Shown here piece after piece: positions 1-10,393 of a stretch of 64,000 bases of DNA. Every line of letters starts with the position of its first letter. Within the stretch, counting starts at the first letter, position 1. The position numbers and the translations under genes are program-made. The notes beneath the pieces are model-generated. The model ran no database searches, had not been told where the DNA came from, and was given only the letters and a program-made list of their open reading frames with translations. This stretch comes from Mytilus edulis (Eukaryota > Mollusca > Bivalvia > Mytilida > Mytilidae). Where the stretch lies: assembly GCF_963676685.1 (NCBI RefSeq), contig NC_092346.1, positions 74,353,821 to 74,417,820 of the forward strand, read 5' to 3'.

Positions 1-310
1 TCATCGTTAGATATTTTGTTGGGGCGCTTGGTGCAAGCTATTTAATTATAAGAATAAAACGTTCATTCTAATAGTAATACGAGATAAGTCGTTCATGTTG
101 GCAAACTTTCGTTATCAAACTTATAATAGATTGATGAACATGTCAATTAAAAATTTATTTTATAACCAATTGCTCTAAAAAATTTAGGTAATATCATTTA
201 ATACTTTAGTGCTAAACAAATCAATAAATCTCAAAACTGCAAAATTTTCAGTTACGTGGTTGATGCATTAACCCCTCGATACTTTAATCGGCCCAATATA
301 GAAGGCTAGT
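1..310. other. AT-rich sequence without recognised feature
   Basis: I see no open frame, RNA gene or clear repeat here. It ends where a MITE-like inverted repeat begins near 311. Confidence 0.5.
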
Positions 311-529
311 ACTGTGGATTCATTTATTTTCGTGGGTACCAATTTTCGTGGATTCAGGGAAACTCACATATTCGTGGATATTTAACTTCGTGGTTTTACC
401 GAAGTCTGCATACTAGTACAAGCCTTTGTAAAATTTGTCATTCGTTGAACATCAAATTTCGTGGTTTGCCTGTACCAACAAAATCCACGAAAAATTGGTA
501 TCCCACGAATAATAATGAATCCACAATGT
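311..529. mobile_element. MITE with ~45-bp terminal inverted repeats
   Basis: The left end reads ACTGTGGATTCATTT followed by TTTTCGTGGG and TACCAATTTTCGTGGATT. The right end is the near reverse complement (AATCCACGAAAAATTGGTA, CCCACGAATAATAATGAAT, CCACAATGT). There is no coding capacity, so this is a non-autonomous DNA-transposon-type element. The opposite arm of the surrounding palindrome appears to lack it: its equivalent point near 3687-3698 goes from TTTTCACACA directly into ACTAGC. Insertion after the duplication is the simplest explanation. The exact target duplication is unclear. Confidence 0.8.
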
Positions 530-1189
530 GTGAAAAGGATCTATCAGCATGCTGCTATAATAATATTTGGTACAAACCTTTGTTATGTAATACTTTTGGA
601 TATATTATATAGATAAAATGTCTCTAAAAACCCTACTTTCGGTAGAATCCAATATGGCGGACATTGACTAAAATAAGCTTATTTTTTAGGGAGGGGGATT
701 GAAATGTGTTTTAACGTATTGTTACTATCATTAAATTGTACAGGAACATTTCTTTGATGCTTCCAAGGAATACAATGTATAAGATATATGTCTTATAAAT
801 CCTTTCTTCCGGTAATATTCAAAATGGAGGACATAAATATGTCATTTTTTTATTTTGATATCTATCTTTTTTTTCAAAATGTGAAGAAAGTGGTTTTTTT
901 TTTGTGGTGGTCATCAACTTTAGGTTTTAATTTATCCTCTAAACCACTTATCATATTCTGTAGTTAATATTTAAATACAAAGTTAACACTTCCGGTAAAA
1001 AAAACCAATAGTGCGTAAATGTCAAAGATGAGTCCTCACTCCATATGTTCGATGTAGAGCTTTGGATAGATTGATTTAATCAAAATAAAATCACTTAAGT
1101 ACTAAACCTTTTAAAAATTACCACTATTTGGCAAAAAAACCTTGTAAATTCCCAGTTACCACCACATGCACACGACGCAGGGCACGGGA

Positions 1190-1990
1190 GACTTGATTTT
1201 CCTCATAAAAACAACCGCGACAACCTTTCTTACATCCACAATGTGCAAGCTTCTGACAACATGATGAGCCCTCAGAAAGAGTTTTTTAAAAGTGATCCTC
1301 TTTGTCCCGTCGTCATCCATTAGCGGCTGGACTTGGTAGCATACGAGCCAATTTCAGGCTCGTCCCCTAAACACGTGTCTTAGTATATTGTACATTTTGC
1401 ATGCTGGAAAAGACTAGACTAAGTTGATAACCTCAATTAACCTACCCTTTTGCGTAAATAGATATTTCTTGCTTTGTTAACCATGCTAACCCCATATGAT
1501 TATTTTTTACTATCTTACAGTAAACACCGGTGATTTAGGCGGATCAATTATCATTCTTTAAGTTAAAGTCACATCTTCAAATGCTATCAATGTCTCCCAA
1601 ACAGTCTTTTTCCCCCTTTTCAAGAAAACAGAGAACCGTATCACAACCGGAAAAATGGATCACAATATTTGTGTGTGATCCCTAATCGCGAGTGCATTTG
1701 GAAGGTCATTTATATATATTTATCCAAAGCTTTTCCTCCTCTTAAACACAATCCATAGTTCGTCTACCCCTATGTCACGAAATAGCGAAACAGTAATGAC
1801 AGCATCATCAGTAACGACTGTTCGAATAATGACTTGTTTAATTTCGTGTTTCACTGCATCAGACACATGCACCATGATTCTAGTGTCAGCCTTTTAATAC
1901 ATATGTATTAATATGGTGTTTAACTTGAAACGCATCACGGCGGTAAAGATAGAATATCCTGAACATGTGTTGCTACTACTGTCATATGCA
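1190..1990 (-). pseudogene. Broken multicopy invertebrate gene, left palindrome arm
   Basis: An open stretch of 55 codons at 1887-1720 contains IIRTVVTDDAV, VSLFRDIG and DELWIVF. Downstream, two other frames give FSGCDTV and GKKTVWETLIAFEDV around 1550-1640. A cysteine-rich patch (CGCKKGCRGC) lies at 1190-1258. I recall this motif order (RTVDTDVVVLAVSLF, then FTGCDTVS, GKGKKTAWE, then a Cys-rich tail) from a large family of uncharacterised, transposon-associated proteins in molluscs and cnidarians; that assignment is from memory. Stops and frame changes show the copy is dead. Confidence 0.6.
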
Positions 1991-2289
1991 TCCAAGACTT
2001 TATCATAATAGTTTCATGCTTTTTAAGATAAGGGCATAATACCCTATCAGCATACTCGTTATGAAACAACTTGAAACTGTAACAGTGGATGAATGCATAT
2101 ATAGACAATACCGGTAGTTTGAATGCTGCCACCAGAAAAAAGAAATACACTTAGGGGTAAGAGAATACAAAGACGAATCCAGAGTCGAATCAAATCTCAA
2201 AATTGGTAAAGTTTTCTGAGAGATGGCGACATTAAGAAAGAACTTTTTAGTTTTTATTCACAGGCGCTTGATCAATAGATTTTGAGGAA

Positions 2290-3095
2290 GAGTTAGTTGT
2301 AGCTACAAATGCTCAGGATGTTTTGTGTTATTCACCACATGATGGTGTTTCAAGTTTAGCCCCATGTTAAAATGAATAGGCTTATACTATAGAATCAATA
2401 TAAAAAAAAACTTGTGTCTGATGCAGTGATTCACAGACTTAACTGACTCATGACTTGAACAGTCGATACTGATGCTGCTGTCATTGCTGTGTCATTATTC
2501 CGTGACATGGGGGCAGATGAACATTGGCTTGTATTTGGAAGTGGAAAAAAGCCTTAGATATAATCTATCCGTGACCTTTCAAGTGCACGTTTACTTGAAA
2601 GGGAACTTCGTTGTTGACATGGATGGCGTTTGAAGATGTGACTTAATGATTTAGAATGATGATTGATCAACCAACATCACCAGATATGGATTTGATAATG
2701 ACATTGATAAAACGATACGTAGTTTTGTAGTAAGATCGAACAAACTTATCAGATGGGGTTTACGAAGCAAGAAAACATGTTTTTGAAAGTGGAAAGACTT
2801 ATTGATGATATTTGAACGACTCGGTCTAATGTTTTTCATCATGTAAAACGTGCAATATACCATGGCGGGTGTGGATGAGTAACAAGCTTGAGATTTGGTT
2901 TCTATGCTTACTATTCCAGACGTTTATAATGGCGGGGAAAATATGAAACATTGGAACTTCTTTGGACAACTCTTTGTTAGGCCTCTTCACCTTATCAGGA
3001 GCTTGTACATTATTGATGTAAAAACCAATACCGCCGCTGTCTTAGTAAATGAGGAAAATCAGCTTTCCCATTGTGAATATTTGCGGCCATAAATG
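2290..3095 (+). pseudogene. Broken multicopy invertebrate gene, right palindrome arm (mirror copy)
   Basis: On the + strand, 2290-2345 encodes ELVVATNAQDVLCYSPHDG and 2462-2551 encodes VDTDAAVIAVSLFRDMG followed by DEHWLVFGSGKK. These are the mirror-image counterparts of the left-arm peptides. A 65-codon open stretch at 2895-3092 corresponds to the left arm's Cys-rich tail but has lost those cysteines. No frame spans the whole unit, so it is a pseudogene. Comparing the two arms shows each keeps pieces the other has lost. Confidence 0.6.
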
Positions 3096-3698
3096 ATGAT
3101 CTGTACTTTTAGAGATGTTTTAGTACTACAGTGATTTTATCTTATTTTCATCAATCTATCCAAATAAAACCTCTATTTCGAAGATATGGACTGAGGACTC
3201 ATCTTTGAAATTTACTCCAAATTGGTTTTAAATACCGGAAGTGTTAGCTTTGTATTTAATCATTATCTATAGAATACAATAGGTGGTTTAGAAGATAACT
3301 TAAAGCCAAAACCAAATGGTAACTGACCAGCACAAAAAAAACCCAGTTTCTTTACATTTGAAATAAAGTTGAATATTAAAGTAAAATAATGATGTTTCAT
3401 GTCCGCCAGTTTGACTATAACCGGAAGTAATGCTTTTAAAGACATATGTCTTATGTATTGTATCCATTAGCAGCATCAAAGAAAGGTTCCTGAACAATTT
3501 AATGATAGTAGTAATACCCTCCTTTAAAAATAATCTTATTTTAGTACAATGTCCGCCATGTCGGATTTTACCGAAAGTAGGGTTTTAAAAGACATCTTAT
3601 CTATATAAAATATCCAAAAGTAGTACATAACAAAGGTTTGTTCCAAATATTATTATATCAGCATGATAAAAAACCGCTTTTCACACACTTACACTAGC

Positions 3699-3798
3699 NN
3701 NNNNNNNNNNNNNNNNNNNNNNNNNNNNNNNNNNNNNNNNNNNNNNNNNNNNNNNNNNNNNNNNNNNNNNNNNNNNNNNNNNNNNNNNNNNNNNNNNN
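3699..3798. other. Assembly gap (100 N)
   Basis: Exactly 100 N, the usual placeholder for a gap of unknown size. It sits at the outer end of the palindrome's right arm, where an assembler would be expected to fail. Confidence 0.99.
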
Positions 3799-4589
3799 CA
3801 TACGTTTCATCGGATCAAACGCGGACGACGAACCCCTTACTCCGTCACATTTATTATCATATTGAAAAGACGCTACCGTATAACGGCCTTAAAGGCTGTA
3901 GTTTACAACCAGGAACCAAAGACACTACGCATGAACCAGTAACTGGCTAGACAATCAAAGTTTCTTTCATTAATTCTTAAAAACTACATAAAAAGATGGA
4001 AGCAGGAATAAATAAATTCGCTTAGGAAATATTACCGATACACAGATCGAAACACATAGAACATTAACGTCGGAAATATGTAGTTCAGATTCAGGACAAG
4101 TAAATTGGACTTTGGCGATCATTGACAAATTATTTTACGGCAAAGATGGACTTACACGATCAGCCATAATTCGAACAAAAACTGGTTTGATATCTAGACC
4201 AATCATCAAACTTGAATTCTTTGGAACTTGAAAATATAGCAGCTCAGAGTGAGGAAAAGACGAAAATAAAAACATAGACTAACATGTGTTAAATATAAAT
4301 CGTGAAAAGTAAAATGATAACGTGTGATTAGCATATGGACATTAAAATGAATTTAAACCGTGGGCTGTTAAATATTTTACATATAAACTTTAAAATTTTT
4401 ACTAGTAATTTATTTTACTAGTATAAGAACTTTAATAATTAATGTTGTGATCACTTTCATTTATTTTAAAGTAATTCATGTGCGGCCCAAGTATGTTAAG
4501 AGCAAAATCACAAACGCAACGTTCTCGCTGCCCATATTCATTGTAACATGTGTGACATGTTGACATTAGAGCTTGAATAGAAAGAATTA
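3799..4589. other. AT-rich unique sequence between gap and satellite
   Basis: No convincing exon, RNA or repeat was recognised here. Confidence 0.4.
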
Positions 4590-5160
4590 TTCACACGAGT
4601 CATTATATCAGAGGGAGAGGTATCCATTGCCTCAAAAATGACAAAAATCTTTAATGCCCTAGACTCGTACGACTTAGCCAGGAAATGATAAGGTTGGTAC
4701 CTTTATATATCACAAAGTCGAAATGAACTATTGCCAGCTGGCCAAACCAAGACATTTTCCACATGGGTCATGACACAAGAGGTATATGTAGTAGTTGTAT
4801 ATTGGCCCATAGTACTTATGTCCTAGACCCGTACGAGTTTATCAGGAGGGGATAACAAGGGTTGTGGTACTCCGATTCATCACGAAGTAGAAAAGAACTA
4901 TTGCCGGATGGCCAAATTAAGAAATTCTCCACGTGGGTCATTATATCAGAGGAAGAAATAGGAATTGCCTCTAAAATGACCCATACTACTATACCCTAGA
5001 CCGTACGACCTAGTCAGCAAAGAGAAAGATGGGCACCTTTATATATCTCAAAGTCGAATTGAACTATTGACGACTTGTCAAACTAAAAGATTCTCCTCGT
5101 GGACCATGATACAGAGGTTAAGGTACTAATTACCTTTAAAATGACCAGCAAGTAAAAGTA
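4590..5160 (-). repeat. Inverted, degenerate satellite monomers at left edge
   Basis: Here the same motifs read on the opposite strand: AACTATTGCCAGCTGGCCAAA at 4726-4746, GTACGAGTTTATCAGGAGGG near 4830, and CCACGTGGGTCATTATATCA near 4929. Orientation flips near 5150-5170, and the + orientation copies up to about 5560 are also poorly conserved. This is the expected decayed margin of a satellite array, with an added inversion. Confidence 0.8.
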
Positions 5161-6062
5161 TGTTTGAATATTTTGATATACAAGAGTACTTCCCTTACCC
5201 TTTTCCTACCAATACGTACGGATCTATGATATACGATACATGGGCCTTTTAGAGAAAACACCTACGCTAATCTTTTTGTTAGCTCACAAGGAGAAACTCT
5301 TAGTTTGGTCTTTGTGATATACAAGAGTACTTCCTTTGCTGTTTAACAGGAACGGGTCTAGGACATAAGAACCATGGGTAATTTTCGAGGCAACATTATT
5401 CCATACATCTGATATGTTTGACAACGCAATCAGGGTTAGTGATATGGCCCATCTTAAAGGCAATGGCTACCTCTACATCTGCTAATATGTTCCACGTTTA
5501 GATTATCTTAGTCGGTCAGCTGGCAATATTTCATTTTGACTTCGTTGTACACCGGGATACTATATCACCCTTTAAACCGTCTGCTGACAAATTTGCACAG
5601 GTCTAGGGCATGATTGTTATAGGCCATTTTAGAGGAAATGCCTACCTCTACCACTGGTATAATGGCCCACGTGGAAAATCTCATAGTTTGGCCAGCCGGC
5701 AATAATTCAGACCGAATTCGTTGTATACCGTGACACCATATCCCCCCTATTAACCCTTTTTCTGACAAAATCGTACGGGTCTAGGGTATAAATGCTCTGG
5801 GCCATTTTAAAGGCAATAAGTACCTCTTCCTCTGGTATCATTGCCCACGTGGAGAATCTCTTCGTTTGGCCAGCCGGCAATAGTGCATTTTCGAATTTGT
5901 GATATACCAGGGTACCCCCCTTATACTTTTCTGACTAACTCGTACGGGTCTAGGGCATAAGTGCTATGGGCCATTTTAGAGGCAATACCAACCTCTACCT
6001 CTGGTATAATGGTCGATGTGGAGAATCTCTTAGTTTGGCCAGCCGGCAATAGTTCAGTTCGA

Positions 6063-6079
6063 ATTCGTTGTATCCGGGA
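6063..6079 (+). promoter_or_regulatory. CENP-B-box-like 17-mer in A monomer
   Basis: The bases ATTCGTTGTATCCGGGA match all nine fixed positions of the core pattern NTTCGNNNNANNCGGGN. Most A monomers have TTGG in place of CGGG. Binding by a CENP-B-like protein is not shown. A 9-base pattern is expected about 0.5 times by chance in this window on both strands. Confidence 0.35.
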
Positions 6080-6378
6080 TACCATATCCCCCCTTTGAAC
6101 CCTCTACTGACAAACTCGTACGGGTCTAGGGTATAAGCGCTATGGGCCATTTTAAAGGCAATAAGTATCTCTTCCTCTGGTATCATTGCCCACGTGGAGA
6201 ATCTCTTCGTTTGGCAGCCGGCAATAGTTCATTTTTGAATTTGTGATATTCCAGGGTACCCCCCCTTATCCTTTTCTGACTAACTCGTACGGGTCTGGGG
6301 CATAAGTGCTCTGGGCCATTTTAGAGGCAATACCAACCTCTACCTCTGGTATAATGGTCGGTGTGGAGAATCTCTTAG

Positions 6379-6554
6379 TTTGGGCAGCCGGCAATTCTTC
6401 AGTTCGAATTCGTTTTATCTTGGATTCCATATCCCCCCTTTGAACCCTCTACTGACAAACTCGTACGGGTCTAGGGTATAAGTGCTATGGGCCATTTTAG
6501 AGGCAATACCAACCTCTACCTCTGGTATAATGGTCGGTGTGAAGAATCTCTTAG
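6379..6554 (+). repeat. Hybrid A/B satellite monomer
   Basis: It begins as type A (CAGTTCGAATTCG) and ends as type B (GAGGCAATACCAACCTCTAC). The switch lies in the shared GGGCCATTTTA core. The preceding landmark has the variant TTTGGGCAGCC. Two sister hybrids with the same variant lie at 7755-7928 and 13479-13654. Confidence 0.85.
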
Positions 6555-8469
6555 TTTGGCCAGCCGGCAATAATTCAGTTCGAATTCGTTGTATCTTGGA
6601 TTCCATATCCCCCCTTTGAACCCTCTACTGACAAACTCGTAGGGGTCTATGGTATAAGTGCTATGGGCCATTTTAAAGGCAATAAGTATCTCTTCCTCTG
6701 GTATCATTGCCCACGTGGAGAATCTCTTTGTTTGGCCAGCCGGCAATAGTTCATTTTCGAATTTGTGATATACCAGGGTACCCCCCTTATCCTTTTCTGA
6801 CTAACTCGTACGGATCTAGGGCATAAGTGCTATGGGCCATTTTAGAGGCAATACCAACCTCTACCTCTGGTATAATGGTCGGTGAGGAGAATCTCTTAGT
6901 TTGGCCAGCCGGCAATAGTTCAGTTCGAATTCGATGTATCTTGGATTCCATATCCCCCCTTTGAACCCTCTACTGACAAACTCGTACGGGTCTAGGATAT
7001 AAGTGCTATGGGCCATTTTAAAGGCAATAAGTACCTCTTCCTCTGGTATCATTGCCCACGTGGAGAATCTCTTCGTTTGGCCAGCCGGCAATAGTTCATT
7101 TTCGAATTTGTGATATACCAGGGTACCCCCTTATCCTTTCTGACTAACTCGTACGGGTCTAGGGCATAAGTGCTATGGGCCATTTTAGAGGCAATACCAA
7201 CCTCTACCTCTGGTATAATGGTCGGTGTGGAGAATCTCTTAGTTTGGCCACGCGGCAATAGTTCATTTTCGAATTTGTGATATACCAGGGTACCCCCCTT
7301 ATCCTTTTCTGACTAACTCGTACGGATCTAGGGCATAAGTGCTATGGGCCATTTTAGAGGCAATACCAACCTCTACCTCTGGTATAATGGTCGGTGAGGA
7401 GAATCTCTTAGTTTGGCCAGCCGGCAATAGTTCAGTTCGAATTCGATGTATCTTGGATTCATATCCCCCCTTTGAACCCTCTACTGACAAACTCGTACGG
7501 GTCTAGGATATAAGTGGCTATGGGCCATTTTAAAGGCAATAAGTACCTCTTCCTCTGGTATCATTGCCCACGTGGAGAATCTCTTCGTTTGGCCAGCCGG
7601 CAATAGTTCATTTTCGAATTTGTGATATACCAGGGTACCCCCTTATCCTTTCTGACTAACTCGTACGGGTCTAGGGCAAAAGTGCTATGGGCCATTTTAG
7701 AGGCAATACCAACCTCTACCTCTGGTATAATGGTCGGTGTGGAGAATCTCTTAGTTTGGGCAGCCGGCAATAGTTCAGTTCGAATTCGTTGTATCTTGGA
7801 TTCCATATCCCCTTCGAACCCTCTACTGACAAACTCGTACGGGTCTAGGGTATAAGTTCTATGGGCCATTTTAGAGGCAATACCAACCTCTACCTCTGGT
7901 ATAATGGTCGGTGTGAAGAATCTCTTAGTTTGGCCACGCGGCAATAATTCAGTTCGAATTCGTTGTATCTTGGATTCCATATCCCCCCTTTGAACCCTCT
8001 ACTGACAAACTCGTAGGGGTCTATGGTATAAGTGCTATGGGCCATTTTAAAGGCAATAAGTATCTCTTCCTCTGGTATCATTGCCCACGTGGAGAATCTC
8101 TTTGTTTGGCCAGCCGGCAATAGTTCATTTTCGAATTTGTGATATACCAGGGTACCCCCCTTATCCTTTTCTGACTAACTCGTACGGGTCTAGGGCATAA
8201 GTGCTATGGGCCATTTTAGAGGCAATACCAACCTCTACCTCTGGTATAATGGTCGGTGTGGAGAATCTCTTAGTTTGGCCAGCCGGCAATAGTTCAGTTC
8301 GAATTCGTTGTATCTTGGATTCCATATCCCCCTTCGAACCCTCTACTGACAAACTCGTACGGGTCTAGGGTATAAGTTCTATGGGCCATTTTAAAGGCAA
8401 TAAGTACCTCTTCCTCTGGTATCATTGCCCACGTGGAGAATCTCTTCGTTTGGCCAGCCGGCAATAGTT

Positions 8470-10197
8470 CATTTTCGAATTTGTGATATACCAGGGTACC
8501 CCTCCCCCCCCCTTATCCTTTTCTTCCTAACTCGTACGGGTCTAGGGCATAAGTGCTATGGGCCATTTTAGAGGCAATACCAACCTCTACCTCTGGTATA
8601 ATGGTCGGTGTGGAGAATATCTTAGTTTGGCCAGCCGGCAATAGTTCAGTTCGAATTTGTTGTATCTTGGATTCCATATCCCCCCTTTGAACCCTCTACT
8701 GACAAACTCGTACGGGTCTAGGGTATAAGTGCTATGGGCCATTTTAAAGGAATTAAGTACCTCTTCCTCTGGTATCATTGCCCACGTGGAGAATCTTTTC
8801 GTTTGGCCAGCCGGCAATAGTTCATTTTCGAATTTGTGATATACCAGGGTACCCCCCTTATCCTTTTCTGACTAACTCGTACGGGTCTAGGGCATAAGTG
8901 CTATGAGCCATTTTAGAGGCAATACCAACTTCTACCTGTGGTATAATGGTCGATGTGGAGAATCTCTTAGTTTGGCCAGCCGGCAATAGTTCATTTTAGA
9001 ATTTGTGATATACCAGGGTACCCCCTTATCCTCTCCTGACTAACTCGTACGGGTCTAGGGCATAAGTGCTATGGGCCATTTTAGAGGCAATTCCAACCTC
9101 TACCTCTGGTATGATGGTCGATGTGGAGAATCTCTTAGTTTGGCCAGCCGGCAATAGTTCAGGAAGAATTCGTTGTAAACCGGATTCCATATCACCTCTT
9201 TTAACCCTCTACTGACAAACTCGTACGGGTCTAGGGTACAAGTGCTATGGGCCATTTTAAAGGCAATAAGTACCTCTTCCTCTGGTATCATTGCCCACGT
9301 GGAGAATCTCTTCGTTTGGCCAGCCGGCAATAGTTCATTTTCGAATTTGTGATATACCAGGGTACCCCTCCCCCCCTTATCCTTTTCTTCCTAACTCGTA
9401 CGGGTCTAGGGCATAAGTGCTATGGGCCATTTTAGAGGCAATACCAACCTCTACCTCTGGTATAATGGTCGGTGTGGAGAATATCTTAGTTTGGCCAGCC
9501 GGCAATAGTTCAGTTCGAATTTGTTGTATCTTGGATTCCATATCCCCCCTTTGAACCCTCTACTGACAAACTCGTACGGGTCTAGGGTATAAGTGCTATG
9601 GGCCATTTTAAAGGAATTAAGTACCTCTTCCTCTGGTATCATTGCCCACGTGGAGAATCTTTTCGTTTGGCCAGCCGGCAATAGTTCATTTTCGAATTTG
9701 TGATATACCAGGGTACCCCCCTTATCCTTTTCTGACTAACTCGTACGGGTCTAGGGCATAAGTGCTATGAGCCATTTTAGAGGCAATACCAACTTCTACC
9801 TGTGGTATAATGGTCGATGTGGAGAATCTCTTAGTTTGGCCAGCCGGCAATAGTTCATTTTAGAATTTGTGATATACCAGGGTACCCCCTTATCCTCTCC
9901 TGACTAACTCGTACGGGTCTAGGGCATAAGTGCTATGGGCCATTTTAGAGGCAATTCCAACCTCTACCTCTGGTATGATGGTCGATGTGGAGAATCTCTT
10001 AGTTTGGCCAGCCGGCAATAGTTCAGGAAGAATTCGTTGTAAACCGGATACCATATCACCTCTTTTAACCCTCTACTGACAAACTCGTACGGGTCTAGGG
10101 TACAAGTGCTATGGGCCATTTTAAAGGCAATAAGTACCTCTTCCTCTGGTATCATTGTCCACGTGGAGAATCTCTTCGTTTGGCCAGCCGGCAATAG
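8470..10197 (+). repeat. 864-bp higher-order repeat, two tandem copies
   Basis: Block 8470-9333 is repeated at 9334-10197. Diagnostic shared variants are an expanded C run (CCCCTCCCCCCC), TTCTTCCTAACTCG, AAGGAATTAAGTACC, a B-B junction with TTTTAGAATTTG, and ATATCACCTCTTTTAACC. All reappear exactly 864 bp later. The block holds five monomers, including consecutive B types, which breaks strict ABAB order. Confidence 0.9.
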
Positions 10198-10376
10198 TTC
10201 ATTTTAGAATTTGTGATATACCAGGGTACCCCTCTAATCCTTTTCTGACTAACTCGTACGGGTCTAGGGCATAAGTGCTATGGGCCATTTTAGAGGCAAT
10301 ACCATCCTCTACCTCTGGTATAATGGTCGGTGTGGAGAATCTCTTAGTTTGGCCAGCCGGCAATAGTTCAGTTCGA

Positions 10377-10393
10377 ATTCGTTGTATCCGGGA
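10377..10393 (+). promoter_or_regulatory. CENP-B-box-like 17-mer in A monomer (second exact copy)
   Basis: The same ATTCGTTGTATCCGGGA is found in a separate, diverged A monomer. Other A monomers (for example 9168-9184, and near 10030, 16107, 16452 and 16795) carry ATTCGTTGTAAACCGGA, one base off the core. Confidence 0.35.

Larger units (their letters stand above)
530..3698. repeat. ~3.2-kb diverged palindrome (inverted duplication), right arm cut by assembly gap
   Basis: The left arm (about 530-2000) and right arm (about 2290-3698) are reverse complements over essentially their whole length. Matching pairs include 585-680 with 3535-3610, 1017-1110 with 3105-3205, 1190-1290 with 2960-3065, 1535-1590 with 2620-2680, 1776-1887 with 2430-2500, and 1915-1990 with 2295-2360. 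The arms differ by many substitutions and short indels, so the duplication is old or was never homogenised. The unpaired centre is about 2000-2290. Both arms carry the same broken coding sequence, so this is a duplicated element and not just short terminal repeats. The right arm runs into the N gap, so its true end is unknown. Confidence 0.85.
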
